A DNA stretch of 64,000 nt from Virgibacillus halotolerans (GTDB lineage: Bacteria; Bacillota; Bacilli; Bacillales; Amphibacillaceae): the NCBI RefSeq assembly GCF_016908515.1, contig NZ_JAFBEA010000003.1, positions 372,001 to 436,000 on the forward strand, written 5' to 3'. This document shows, one piece after another, positions 35,132 to 44,404 of this stretch (its first letter is position 1; each line of letters starts with the position of its first letter). The position numbers and the translations under genes were made by a program. Below the pieces are notes generated by a model. It saw only the letters and a program-made list of their open reading frames with translations. It had not been told where the DNA came from and did no database searches.

Positions 35132-36007
35132 TTACTGTTCAAAGTATTTGATCAATGCTTGTGTACCACTATCGTTTTCACCCTTTTCAGCGAGTTCTTT
35201 GTAAAGTTCTAGGGAGAGGGAAAGTCCTGGTGTTTTCATTCCCATTTCCTTTGCTGATTCAAGTGCGATCGTCATATCTTTAATCAGGTGTTTTACATAA
35301 AAACCGGGAGCAAAGTCACCTTTAATCATACGAGGGCCTAAGTTGGATAACGACCAACTTCCCGCTGCGCCGGTTGTAATACTATCGAGAACGCGTACCG
35401 GATCCAAACCAGATTTTTTTGCATATACGATCGCTTCACACACACCAATCATATTGGAGGCAATCGTAATTTGATTCGCTAATTTCGTATGCTGTCCCGC
35501 GCCAGCTGGACCTTGTAAAATAATATTTTCTCCCAGATGTTGAAAAACGGGAGAAAGTTCATCAAATGCTTGCTGGTCTCCACCAATCATAATCGCCAGG
35601 GTACCATTTTTCGCACCGACATCCCCACCGGAAACGGGAGCATCCAGCGCAATGATATTTTTTTGGGCAGCTTGTTCATAAATTTGAACTGCGAGGGCAG
35701 GCTTAGATGTAGTCATATCTATAACATATGTACCTTCTCGAGCGTTTTCCAGAATGCCATCTTTACCAAAATAAACTTCCTCAACATCTGTTGGATAGCC
35801 CACCATCGTAATAATGATATCTGTTTTTTGAGCGAGATCGGCAACTGTCTCGAGCCATTTCGCGCCGTGATCCAATAATTCCTGTGCCTTTGCTTTTGTT
35901 CGCGTATAGACATTTACTTGATAACCAGCGTTTTGTAAGTTTCTTGCTATACTTTTCCCCATGACACCAGTTCCGATAAATCCAATTGTTTTGTTTGTTG
36001 TTGTCAT
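35132..36007 (-). CDS. 3-hydroxyisobutyrate dehydrogenase-family oxidoreductase (YkwC-like)
   Basis: A 291-residue beta-hydroxyacid dehydrogenase. The NAD(P) loop is IGFIGTGVMGKSIARNL (about 8-24), the substrate motif DAPVSGGDVGAKNGTLAIMIGG (about 117-138) and the catalytic Lys is in GQHTKLANQ (about 168-176). NADP preference is hinted by YTRTKAKA after strand 2. Candidate substrates are 3-hydroxyisobutyrate, tartronate semialdehyde or glyoxylate. It is monocistronic; a dispersed hairpin lies directly at its 3' end. Confidence 0.87.
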   Translation of the reverse strand: MTTTNKTIGFIGTGVMGKSIARNLQNAGYQVNVYTRTKAKAQELLDHGAKWLETVADLAQKTDIIITMVGYPTDVEEVYFGKDGILENAREGTYVIDMTTSKPALAVQIYEQAAQKNIIALDAPVSGGDVGAKNGTLAIMIGGDQQAFDELSPVFQHLGENIILQGPAGAGQHTKLANQITIASNMIGVCEAIVYAKKSGLDPVRVLDSITTGAAGSWSLSNLGPRMIKGDFAPGFYVKHLIKDMTIALESAKEMGMKTPGLSLSLELYKELAEKGENDSGTQALIKYFEQ

Positions 36008-36283
36008 TTTATCAAATCTCCTTTTACCTTATATACTAAACTTCGACAGCGTTACCTTTAAATCCTTTTTTATAATCGGAATTTAACTAAATTGCAAAGC
36101 GCTAGAGCGAGCGGGCAGGCGCCACTTCCCAGGTTGAGCGCCGTCCCGGAAAGTTAATGGCAGGGTCTTCATCAAGCAAGATATTTTTTCCAAATTGACA
36201 TGATTTTGGGAGTGGAAATAAAGAATCATCAGCGCAGTTTTACACATAGTATAACTAATCATTCATTATGGAGGCAGATCAGC

Positions 36284-36961
36284 ATGATTACAAGCGAGCA
36301 AGTTTCTGCGTGTAAAGCCGCTTTATTGGAAAGACAATCTAAATTAATTCATTTGGTTCAGGATAATATGGGGACAAATATATCTTTAAATAATACAGTT
36401 GGTGAGTTATCCAATTACGATAATCATCCGGGAGACATGGGAACTGAATTATATGAAAAAGAAAAGGATTTCGCTTTGGATGGGCATGCGGAAAATGAAT
36501 TAGAAGAAATTAATGAAGCGCTCCATGCGATCAATGAAGGCACATACGGAATTTGCAGTAAGTGTGGAATGGATATACCATATGAACGTTTGGAAGCTGT
36601 ACCGACTACTGATCGATGTATTAATCACGCTAAAGATAATATCTTTGTACGAAATCGGCCTGTCGAAGAAGAGGTGATTAGTCCAAATATAAATCCAAAT
36701 AAAGAAATAGGTGAGGAACAGGTAGGTTACGATGCAGAAGATACCTGGCAGGCAGTAAGCAGATATGGTACATCTGAAACGCCTTCAGATTTCTATGGTG
36801 ATCGGGACAATTACGATGAAATGTATCCGAACAGTGATGAAAATATTGGCGAAGTAGAGGACTTAGAAGGTTTTTTATCCGCGGATATCGATGGGAAATA
36901 CAATGGAGTCACGCCTAATCATAATAAATACGAAGACGAACTTGATGACGAATCTTTTTAG
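36284..36961 (+). CDS. yteA: YteA-family sporulation protein with DksA/TraR zinc finger
   Basis: A 225-residue protein. The N-terminal coiled coil (about 1-80) is followed by the zinc finger CSKCGMDIPYERLEAVPTT..C (about 88-109), then an acidic C-terminal tail rich in Asp, Glu and Asn. This order matches the YteA family known from spore formers. The role is unclear; DksA relatives act on RNA polymerase. ATG 36284 follows GGAGG. The long upstream extension in the same frame has no ribosome binding site. Confidence 0.87.
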   Translation: MITSEQVSACKAALLERQSKLIHLVQDNMGTNISLNNTVGELSNYDNHPGDMGTELYEKEKDFALDGHAENELEEINEALHAINEGTYGICSKCGMDIPYERLEAVPTTDRCINHAKDNIFVRNRPVEEEVISPNINPNKEIGEEQVGYDAEDTWQAVSRYGTSETPSDFYGDRDNYDEMYPNSDENIGEVEDLEGFLSADIDGKYNGVTPNHNKYEDELDDESF

Positions 36962-37047
36962 CCTGAAAATGTATACCTTTCATAAGGATGTTGGGATATG
37001 AATGATAGTGAATATTATTGACTTATTTTTGGTGGGCAAAATAAATG

Positions 37048-37090
37048 CTCCTTCTAATCTGAATCTTGTTAGAAGGAGTATTTATGTTTT
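37048..37090. terminator. Terminator between yteA and the zinc-ribbon gene
   Basis: CTCCTTCTAA (37048-37057) pairs with TTAGAAGGAG (37069-37078), and T-rich tracts lie on both sides, so it can serve both converging genes. Confidence 0.7.
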
Positions 37091-37101
37091 AAGCTACAAT
37101 A

Positions 37102-38004
37102 CTAAAAGCCAAAACCGCCCATAATGCTATCTGTTATTCCACCAAGGAACGTACTCAAGATACTTTGAACAAGAAAGCCGGATATGAGAAGAGAAACAAT
37201 ATATATACCAAGTAGTACATAAATGCGGTCAAATCCATTTGCAGGTTGTTCAAGTAACACTAAGGTAGGGACAATGATGATTGGGCCAAGTAAACCCAAA
37301 ATCACTAAGACGCTCGCAACACTTAATCCAATCAGCGTCAGTAAAGATCCTACGATTGTTAATACTAAAAATGGAACAGTATATGCACCAACTTTTGCAA
37401 TTACATCTGTGAAAGACAGGGATTGCGCGGCCATTTTCGCTCCACCAAAAACCAATGCAATGACAACAGCAAATAAAATAATAAATTGGATGAAAGGTAT
37501 AAGGAAACTATCTACAAACGAAACCCCGCTCCAAATAGAGGCTATCTGATTTGCGATTAGATAGGAGCCCAAGGCAATTAGTACTGAAAAAATAACCATC
37601 GTAATAATTGCTGGAGTCATACTTTTGTGATTGATTTTCTTTGCTTCGTCCGGCCCTTTTAGCATATCCCAGAAAAAATGTCCAAAATGGCTTGATTCTC
37701 TTTTTAATGTTTCGACAAATTCATTTGGTTTTGCCGGCTCCTGGTACTGACCTTGTGTGTTCTCCTGTGTTGACGCCAGTTCTGACGTATGGTCCTGAAC
37801 GTCTTCCCGATGCACTTCGCCTGTGTTTTGTGCTGCATTAACGGGTTGTTCACTTTCGGCATTTCCAGCGGTAACTGACGCCTGCATTTGTACATCTGCA
37901 GTATTCTGATCAACTACTCGTGATTCTTCTTCCGGTAATGATGCCCCGCAACTTGTGCAAAGCTTTCCCGGATCTGTTTCCTGTCCACAATTAGGACAAA
38001 TCAT
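37102..38004 (-). CDS. Zinc-ribbon multi-pass membrane protein (Yip1-like)
   Basis: A 300-residue protein. A four-Cys zinc ribbon, MICPNCGQETDPGKLCTSCG, covers residues 1-20, followed by a Gln/Glu-rich disordered linker to about 95 and then about five membrane segments (about 127-295). The topology resembles Yip1/DUF6574-type proteins, some of which sense envelope state, but function is unknown. It is monocistronic. Its start lies 27 bases from a terminal-inverted-repeat element. Confidence 0.8.
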   Translation of the reverse strand: MICPNCGQETDPGKLCTSCGASLPEEESRVVDQNTADVQMQASVTAGNAESEQPVNAAQNTGEVHREDVQDHTSELASTQENTQGQYQEPAKPNEFVETLKRESSHFGHFFWDMLKGPDEAKKINHKSMTPAIITMVIFSVLIALGSYLIANQIASIWSGVSFVDSFLIPFIQFIILFAVVIALVFGGAKMAAQSLSFTDVIAKVGAYTVPFLVLTIVGSLLTLIGLSVASVLVILGLLGPIIIVPTLVLLEQPANGFDRIYVLLGIYIVSLLISGFLVQSILSTFLGGITDSIMGGFGF

Positions 38005-38030
38005 GTCATCACTTCCTTTTCTCTTTTTTT

Positions 38031-38583
38031 AAAAGGCTGTTTTCGTATACGCTGTTGCTATTGATATAAACCGCGCCGGAATTTGGATATTGATTTCCGT
38101 TACTGGTAGTCGCTTTCCGCTGTTGCCCCGGCAAGGGGGTATGTCGACGTTGTGGCCTCGACAAGAGGTCTGCAAGCGTTGGCCACAAAGGCCGTACTTA
38201 GCTTGCCTGCCTAAACTAGGCGTTTTTAGTCGACCTTCATCAATGCTTCCTCGGAAGCAACCTCGCTTCCTGCGGGCTCTTGAGCTGGGACTGCGCTAAC
38301 TCGTCCCACCATAAAGACTTGTTGCTTTTCCCGCAGGAGTCGACTACCATCCGCTCCAATCAACGATTACAAATAGGGTACGGCATTCATTGTTAAAGTA
38401 ATAGCGTAGGAAATGCACGAAGACTCCTGCGGGAAAAGCGAAGACGATGAGACCCCGCAGCGTTCTTTGCGAGGAGGCTCAGCGCGAGCCCGCGGAAAGC
38501 GAAGTGTATTTCCGAAGCGGTAAGACGAGAAACCTAATTCATTACTTAGAAAAAAACAACAATTTTTAAGAAAACAGCCTTTT
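38031..38583. mobile_element. Non-coding 553-bp element with 14-bp perfect terminal inverted repeats
   Basis: AAAAGGCTGTTTTC (38031-38044) and its exact complement (38570-38583) bound a GC-rich stretch without a supported gene. Inside, a CTTTTCCCGCAGGAGTC block (38327-38343) recurs inverted at 38426-38442, and further short palindromes occur (GGCCTCGACAAGAGGTC, GGCCACAAAGGCC). The right part resembles an interspersed repeat that I recall from many Bacillaceae genomes. It is probably a non-autonomous mobile or MITE-like element; no target duplication was confirmed. Confidence 0.65.
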
Positions 38584-38684
38584 TTAATGACTTTCTTAGG
38601 ATGATCCTTAACCCTACATTCGACATACTTTTCAGAAATCCTTTAAGTGCATCAACTTAAGTATATATGTATAAGGCAAAAAAA

Positions 38685-38711
38685 AGAAGAGGAAAAATTC
38701 CTCCCCCTTCT
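38685..38711 (-). terminator. Terminator of htrA
   Basis: On the minus strand an AGAAGGGGGAGGAA / TTCCTCTTCT stem with mismatches is followed by seven T, 10 bases beyond the htrA stop. Confidence 0.65.
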
Positions 38712-38720
38712 AATTCTTTG

Positions 38721-40010
38721 TTACTGTTCCTGTAGTTCCAGGCTTGTTTTTTGGGCTTTGCCATCGCGATAGTATTCAACTTCTATTTTATCACCGATAT
38801 TGGTTTCAGAGTATAAATATTTACGTAGTTCCAATGTCGATGTTATTTTTTCATCGTTTAATTTCGTGATCACATCAAATTTTTGTAATCCCGCTTTTTC
38901 TGCTGCTGAACCAGCTTGAACATCTGCTATTACCATGCCACCATCAATATCATCAGGTAATTGAATTTCATTTTGGTATTGTGATGGAACTTGGTTTAAT
39001 GAAGCGGTACTAATACCAATAAATGGTCTTGTTATTTCACCGTCTTTTTCCAATTGTTCCATGATCGGCAGTGCGGTGTCTACCGGAATAGCAAATCCAA
39101 TCCCTTCGACTTCCTGACGTGCGATTTTCATGGAATTGATGCCAATAACTTCGCCTTTCGTATTGACTAATGCACCACCACTATTTCCGGGGTTGATGGC
39201 GGCATCGGTTTGGATGACCTCTGTAACCCAGTCAGGTTGTTGGTCTCCATTCGTATCAATACTAATGGAACGATTAAGTCCGCTGATGATTCCTTTTGTT
39301 ACCGTATTAGCAAAATCCATACCAAGTGGATTACCAATTGCGAGCGCTGTTTCGCCAACTTTCATATTTTCAGATGCACCTATTTTGGCAACAGTATCCA
39401 CTTTATCGCCATCAATTTCTAATACAGCTAAATCGGTTAACGAATCAGAGCCTAGTACTTTTGCTTTGATGTGATCGTTATCCTCATCGTCTTCATTGAG
39501 TACAACTTCAACCCCTTTCGCGCCTTCAACGACGTGGGCATTCGTTACGACATATGCTTTTCCGTTTTCCTTTTTGTAAATAATACCGGAACCGGAACCA
39601 GCTTCTTCGCTATCTTCCCAAGCACTTTGTTGTTGCATATTGATTACACCAACAACAGCCTTTGAGACTTCTTCAATATCAGATGATTCTTTTGCATCGT
39701 CCGTGGCCAGCGTCTTCACAATGTCAGAAGCGTTACTATCTTGTGACGGTGATGACGACGTTGGTACATCACTGGCAGTTTCATTGCTTATCGGAATTAT
39801 ATTAGTTGATATTAGTAATATAGCGATGGCTACTGCAACAATTCCACCAAAGAATCCGCCGAGAAAACCACGGCCACTTTTTTTTGCTGGCTTTGGATTT
39901 TCATGCTGTTTTTCCGCTTGTGTCGGATTTGTTTGCACCTCTTCTGGTGTAGCTTGTTGATCTGTCTGATCGAGTGATTGATTATCTTTGTTATCTTCGT
40001 TATGATCCAT
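38721..40010 (-). CDS. htrA: HtrA/DegP-like membrane serine protease with PDZ domain
   Basis: A 429-residue quality-control protease. An acidic, Gln-rich cytoplasmic N-terminus (1-45) is followed by one membrane segment (GFLGGFFGGIVAVAIAILLIST). The trypsin-like triad is His in VTNAHVVEG, Asp in TDLAVLEI and Ser in NPGNSGGALVN. A PDZ domain occupies about 325-425 (GMVIADVQAGSAAEKAGLQ). It degrades misfolded exported proteins. It is divergent from cssR-cssS across 170 bases, the arrangement of B. subtilis htrB, so CssR control is expected. Confidence 0.94.
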   Translation of the reverse strand: MDHNEDNKDNQSLDQTDQQATPEEVQTNPTQAEKQHENPKPAKKSGRGFLGGFFGGIVAVAIAILLISTNIIPISNETASDVPTSSSPSQDSNASDIVKTLATDDAKESSDIEEVSKAVVGVINMQQQSAWEDSEEAGSGSGIIYKKENGKAYVVTNAHVVEGAKGVEVVLNEDDEDNDHIKAKVLGSDSLTDLAVLEIDGDKVDTVAKIGASENMKVGETALAIGNPLGMDFANTVTKGIISGLNRSISIDTNGDQQPDWVTEVIQTDAAINPGNSGGALVNTKGEVIGINSMKIARQEVEGIGFAIPVDTALPIMEQLEKDGEITRPFIGISTASLNQVPSQYQNEIQLPDDIDGGMVIADVQAGSAAEKAGLQKFDVITKLNDEKITSTLELRKYLYSETNIGDKIEVEYYRDGKAQKTSLELQEQ

Positions 40011-40180
40011 TGCTTATCACCCTTTACTTAAAATATGATTTAGTTTCATGATACAAGTAAGGAATGGGATATATTTGGTATAATTGTGGAAGAATTGTGT
40101 AATTAAGTGTTTTGGTGTTCACATCGCAAAAAGTATGTAAAAATGTAGACAATGAATAAATCGGAAAAGGTGACATTGCT

Positions 40181-40864
40181 ATGAACTATCATATTAGTCT
40201 TGTTGAAGATGATCAGAATATCCAAAATATCGTTTCCGCTTACTTAAAGAAAGAAGGATTCGAGGTGACTTGGTCAGGCTCTGCAGAAGAAGCTTGGCAT
40301 ATATGGGAAACAAACCCACCGGATATGTGGATTTTAGATATTATGCTTCCAGGAATGGATGGGTATGAGTTTTGTAAAAAGATTCGCAATGAGAGTGATG
40401 TACCAATCATTATCATCTCCGCAAAAGATGAAGAAATAGATAAGATTCTTGGGCTTGAATTAGGTGGCGATGACTATTTAACAAAGCCCTTCAGTCCAAG
40501 GGAATTGGTTGCTCGTGTAAAGCGTTTATTTAAACGATCACAGCCCAAAACGACAACAGATACAAAAGAAGACACCATAAAAATAGATCACCTGTTCATT
40601 TATAAAAAGGATCGGCGAATTTATTGGAATGGACAGGAACAAGAGATAACAACGAAAGAATTTGATATGCTGCAGTTATTTGCGGAAAATACCAATCGTG
40701 CCTTTTCACGGGAAGAGTTGCTGGTAAAAGTGTGGGGAAATGATTATTTTGGCAGTGACCGTGCTGTAGACGATTTAGTGAAACGTATTCGTAAAAAACT
40801 CAAGGATATCCCACTGGAAACGGTTTGGGGATTTGGCTATCGCCTGCGAAAAAGTGAGGATTAG
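40181..40864 (+). CDS. cssR: Secretion-stress response regulator CssR
   Basis: A 227-residue OmpR-family regulator. The receiver has the acidic pocket VEDDQ, the phospho-acceptor in WILDIMLPGMDGYEF (Asp about 53) and the Lys in LTKPFSPRE. The C-terminal winged helix includes TTKEFDMLQLFAEN and GSDRAVDDLVKRIRKKL. Overall sequence is very close to B. subtilis CssR (WILDIMLP, VWGxDYFGxDR). It should activate the divergent htrA gene under secretion stress. AAAAGGTGA precedes the ATG. Confidence 0.92.
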   Translation: MNYHISLVEDDQNIQNIVSAYLKKEGFEVTWSGSAEEAWHIWETNPPDMWILDIMLPGMDGYEFCKKIRNESDVPIIIISAKDEEIDKILGLELGGDDYLTKPFSPRELVARVKRLFKRSQPKTTTDTKEDTIKIDHLFIYKKDRRIYWNGQEQEITTKEFDMLQLFAENTNRAFSREELLVKVWGNDYFGSDRAVDDLVKRIRKKLKDIPLETVWGFGYRLRKSED

Positions 40865-40867
40865 CTG

Positions 40868-42196
40868 ATGAAACTTCGCTACCAGCTTACAGCTGCATTT
40901 ACCGCGCTACTGCTCGTGATCATGGCTGTCACTGGCTATGTCATTTATTCTCTTATCTTAAACCTACTTGTACAGGATGAACAAAGACAATTGGAACAAA
41001 AAGGTGAAATTCTTGTAAGTGTCTTGAATACACAGTATGGTTCAAATCAGGATATACAGCAGATCAATGGCTTCCTGCAGGATCAGGACATTCAATTGTT
41101 TATGTACGATCGACGTCAAGATAGCGTCTTATATTCCACGATGTCAAACAAGGTTGTCAAAGGCTTTGTAAAGAGTAATGACTTTTCGGGAAATGATCAG
41201 TTGTGGGAATATGGTAAGGACAAATTTGTCACATCGAGAATTTTGCTTTATCCGGAAACAACAAGCTTGGAATTAATCTTGTTAACACCGATGAAGGATA
41301 TTCAGGTGATCCAACAGAATTTCTTCTTCCGTTTATTCATCGTTTTTCTCATCGGAGCGGGTGTAGCTGTGCTGCTTAGTTATTTGCTAACGAGCAGATT
41401 AGTGACGCCGCTATCACTTTTGAAAAGACAATTAAAGAAGATAGAAAAACGCCAATTTGATGATATTGAACGCATAAAAGCAAGCGGCGAAATCAAAGAA
41501 GTGGAGCAAAGCGTGTTTGAAATGGCAGGTGAGTTGCAGCGTTATATGAATTCACAGCAAACCTTTTTTCAAAATGCGAGTCATGAATTGAAGACCCCAT
41601 TGATGACGATTCAAGGTTATGCAGAAGGAATCCGTGATCATGTATTTGAAGCGGAGGAAGAAGAAAAAGGTTTGGAAGTGATGGTATCAGAAGTAAAACG
41701 ACTAAAAACGATCATTAATGAAATGATTCTATTAGCAAAATTAGACAGTGAACCCACAGTATATCAATCGGAGAAAGTAAATGTTCGCGAGTTGATAGAC
41801 CATGTCGTTGAACGTGTACTGCCGCTTGTAAACGAAAAGGGAATTACACTAGAGCACGACGTGGCGGACAACCTTACATTGTTGGCCGACGAAGAAAAGC
41901 TATTGCGAGCGCTGCTGAATTTAGTTTTCAATGGGGTTCGTCATGCCAAGACACAAGTGCGAATTAGTGTGTATAAGCAGCAACGAATTCTTACGATAGA
42001 AATTGAAGATGATGGAAAAGGAGTGGCAAAAGATTTACGTCCGCATATTTTTCATCGGTTTGTAAAAGGTAAAGATGGGGAAACAGGTTTAGGACTAGCA
42101 ATTGCCCGAGCAATTGTCCAACAAACCGATGGTAAGATAAGTGTAGATGATTCGGAACTTGGTGGGGCACGATTTAAGATTACCTTTCCCAATTAG
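40868..42196 (+). CDS. cssS: Secretion-stress sensor histidine kinase CssS
   Basis: A 442-residue sensor kinase with two membrane segments (about 8-32 and 157-178) framing an extracellular sensor of about 125 residues. A HAMP linker follows, then the H-box ASHELKTPLMTIQGYAEGI (His about 240) and the ATPase motifs NLVFNGVRHA (N-box), EDDGKGV (G1) and GLGLAIARAIV (G2). It phosphorylates CssR. It starts four bases after the cssR stop. Confidence 0.92.
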   Translation: MKLRYQLTAAFTALLLVIMAVTGYVIYSLILNLLVQDEQRQLEQKGEILVSVLNTQYGSNQDIQQINGFLQDQDIQLFMYDRRQDSVLYSTMSNKVVKGFVKSNDFSGNDQLWEYGKDKFVTSRILLYPETTSLELILLTPMKDIQVIQQNFFFRLFIVFLIGAGVAVLLSYLLTSRLVTPLSLLKRQLKKIEKRQFDDIERIKASGEIKEVEQSVFEMAGELQRYMNSQQTFFQNASHELKTPLMTIQGYAEGIRDHVFEAEEEEKGLEVMVSEVKRLKTIINEMILLAKLDSEPTVYQSEKVNVRELIDHVVERVLPLVNEKGITLEHDVADNLTLLADEEKLLRALLNLVFNGVRHAKTQVRISVYKQQRILTIEIEDDGKGVAKDLRPHIFHRFVKGKDGETGLGLAIARAIVQQTDGKISVDDSELGGARFKITFPN

Positions 42197-42253
42197 GTTA
42201 GAAAATAGCACAGATGCAGGCGAAGTTTTTCAGTTCGACCAACTGCGACTTTT

Positions 42254-42316
42254 CTTAGAAAACTTGGCTTATCGTCAATCTTTAATGGCGTAAGCCTGAG
42301 TTGCGCTTATACTGAT
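42254..42316 (-). repeat. Dispersed intergenic repeat, family A
   Basis: Read on the minus strand, ATAAGCGCAACTCAGGC, then TTACGCC and AAGTTTTCTAAGAA match a second copy at 44332-44374. The core AGTTGYGCTTATACTGAT also recurs at 25930-25947. It contains a GGCTTA/TAAGCC stem. Confidence 0.65.
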
Positions 42317-42434
42317 TTCCCAAAAAAAATTATATTTTCCTATCAGTGCAAAAAAATGGCGGAAAAGGTATTAAACCGACAATATGTATGATATAATGTT
42401 ATGGTTTGATTCAATTATAGAGGAGCGTACTTTT

Positions 42435-44258
42435 ATGCAATTAAGAGAAGATATACGTAATATCGCAATTATTGCCCACGTTGACCACGGTAAAACAACA
42501 CTCGTGGATCAGCTGTTAAAATATTCAGGAACATTCCGTGAAAATGAGCATGTTGACGATCGTGCGATGGATTCCGGTGATATTGAGCGGGAACGCGGGA
42601 TTACTATTTTAGCGAAAAATACTGCAATTAAATATAAAGATACAGCAATCAACATTTTAGATACGCCAGGTCACGCTGATTTTGGTGGCGAAGTAGAACG
42701 TATTATGAAAATGGTTGATGGCGTTATTTTAGTTGTTGATGCCTATGAAGGAACAATGCCACAAACACGTTTCGTGTTAAAAAAAGCATTGGAACAAAAA
42801 TTAACACCAATCGTTGTTTTAAATAAAATTGATCGCCCAAATGCACGTCCGGTTGAAGTGATTGATGAAGTATTGGATTTATTTATTGAGCTTGGCGCGG
42901 ATGATGATCAATTAGATTTCCCTGTTGTTTATGCATCTGCATTGAACGGAACTTCTGGTGACGAGCCGGAACAGCAAGAAGAAACCATGGACCCGGTTTT
43001 CAGAACGATCCTATCCCATATCCCTGCACCCGTCGATAACCAAGACGAACCACTACAATTCCAGGTTACATTACTTGATTATAATGATTACGTAGGAAGA
43101 ATCGGTGTTGGACGTGTCTCACGTGGTAAGATAAGTGTTGGTCAGTCCGTCGTAGTGATGAAAAAGGATGGCACTCAGAAGTCATTCCGAATCAGTAAAT
43201 TATTTGGTTTTATTGGTCTAAAACGTATTGACATTGAGGAAGCAAAAGCTGGTGATATTGTAGCGATTGCAGGTATGGATGACATTAATATTGGGGAAAC
43301 AATTTGTCCGAAAGATCATCCGGAAGCATTGCCAATGCTTAGAATCGATGAACCAACATTGCAAATGACGTTTGTTGTTAACAACAGCCCGTTTGCTGGT
43401 AAAGAAGGAAAATATATTACATCGAGACGAATTGAAGAACGTTTATTAAAACAATTGGAAACCGATGTAAGTCTTCGGGTTGATCCAACTGAATCCCCAG
43501 ATGCATGGATTGTTTCAGGACGTGGGGAACTGCATTTGTCTATTCTAATTGAAAATATGCGTCGGGAAGGCTATGAATTACAACTTTCTAAGCCAAAAGT
43601 TATTATTAAAGAAATCGATGGTCAAAAATGTGAACCGATTGAACGTGTTCAAATTGACGTTCCAGAAGAACATACTGGCGCAGTGATGGAGTCCCTTGGG
43701 GAACGTAAAGGGGAAATGCTTGATATGGTGAACCATGGTAATGGTCAGGTTCGCTTGGAATTTAAAGTACCTTCACGTGGATTGCTTGGGTATACAACAG
43801 AATTTATGACACAAACACATGGTTATGGTATTCTAAACCATACATTTGATGCATATGAGCCAGTGATTAAAGGGCAAGTTGGCGGTCGTCGTGAAGGTGT
43901 GCTTGTCGCGCTTGAAAACGGAAAGACATCCACTTACGGTATTATGCAACTTGAGGACCGTGGTACTATTTTCATCGAACCGGGTGTTGAGATCTATGCT
44001 GGTATGATTGTCGGTGAACACAATCGTGAAAACGATCTGACAGTTAACATTACGAAAGAAAAGCATTTGACAAACGTTCGTTCAGCAAATAAAGACCAAA
44101 CATCGACAATTAGAAAGACGAAGTCGATGTCGTTGGAAGAATCAATCGAGTACCTTAGCGATGATGAATATTGTGAAGTTACGCCGGAATCGATTCGTTT
44201 GCGTAAAAAGCTTTTAAATAAAAACGAACGTGAAAAGGCATCAAAAAAATCAAAATAG
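42435..44258 (+). CDS. typA: Ribosome-associated GTPase TypA/BipA
   Basis: A 607-residue translational GTPase. G-motifs: AHVDHGKTT, RGITI, DTPGHADFG and NKIDRP. EF-G-like domains III and V follow, and the BipA C-terminal region has the THGYGILNHTFDAYEP and GGRREGVLVA stretches. It acts in 50S ribosome assembly at low temperature and under stress. ATG 42435 follows AGGAGCG; the upstream frame is unsupported. It is monocistronic with a strong terminator. Confidence 0.96.
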   Translation: MQLREDIRNIAIIAHVDHGKTTLVDQLLKYSGTFRENEHVDDRAMDSGDIERERGITILAKNTAIKYKDTAINILDTPGHADFGGEVERIMKMVDGVILVVDAYEGTMPQTRFVLKKALEQKLTPIVVLNKIDRPNARPVEVIDEVLDLFIELGADDDQLDFPVVYASALNGTSGDEPEQQEETMDPVFRTILSHIPAPVDNQDEPLQFQVTLLDYNDYVGRIGVGRVSRGKISVGQSVVVMKKDGTQKSFRISKLFGFIGLKRIDIEEAKAGDIVAIAGMDDINIGETICPKDHPEALPMLRIDEPTLQMTFVVNNSPFAGKEGKYITSRRIEERLLKQLETDVSLRVDPTESPDAWIVSGRGELHLSILIENMRREGYELQLSKPKVIIKEIDGQKCEPIERVQIDVPEEHTGAVMESLGERKGEMLDMVNHGNGQVRLEFKVPSRGLLGYTTEFMTQTHGYGILNHTFDAYEPVIKGQVGGRREGVLVALENGKTSTYGIMQLEDRGTIFIEPGVEIYAGMIVGEHNRENDLTVNITKEKHLTNVRSANKDQTSTIRKTKSMSLEESIEYLSDDEYCEVTPESIRLRKKLLNKNEREKASKKSK

Positions 44259-44268
44259 GGTAAAGATG

Positions 44269-44304
44269 TAAGAGCATATGTCATGATATGCTCTTATTTT
44301 TTTT
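44269..44304 (+). terminator. Terminator of typA
   Basis: TAAGAGCATAT (44269-44279) pairs perfectly with 44286-44296, followed by eight T. Confidence 0.9.
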
Positions 44305-44305
44305 G

Positions 44306-44374
44306 CAGTTAAGAGTATAACTACTTTCTTAACTGAATAAGTGCAACGAAGGCATATGCCAGTTTTCTAAAAAA
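44306..44374. repeat. Dispersed repeats: hairpin family B joined to family A
   Basis: CAGTTAAG (44306-44313) and CTTAACTG (44328-44335) form a stem of the same kind as at 2516 and 23607. It runs directly into a family A copy, AATAAGTGCAACGAAGGC to AGTTTTCTAAAAAA, ending just before the sugar-dehydrogenase promoter. Confidence 0.55.
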
Positions 44375-44404
44375 TGATACACTAAAATGAAAGGGTGATC
44401 ATAT

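Noticed and set aside
36200-36283. N-terminal extension of YteA by 28 codons
   Set aside because: The GGAGG directly before ATG 36284 and the family-typical start MITSEQ favour the shorter protein.
37704-37913. Antisense or alternative frames in the linker of the zinc-ribbon protein
   Set aside because: The linker is low-complexity and keeps other frames open; no start signals were found.
38090-38299. Open frame inside the terminal-inverted-repeat element
   Set aside because: Arg/Pro-rich product without any motif or ribosome binding site; it arises from GC-rich palindromic sequence.
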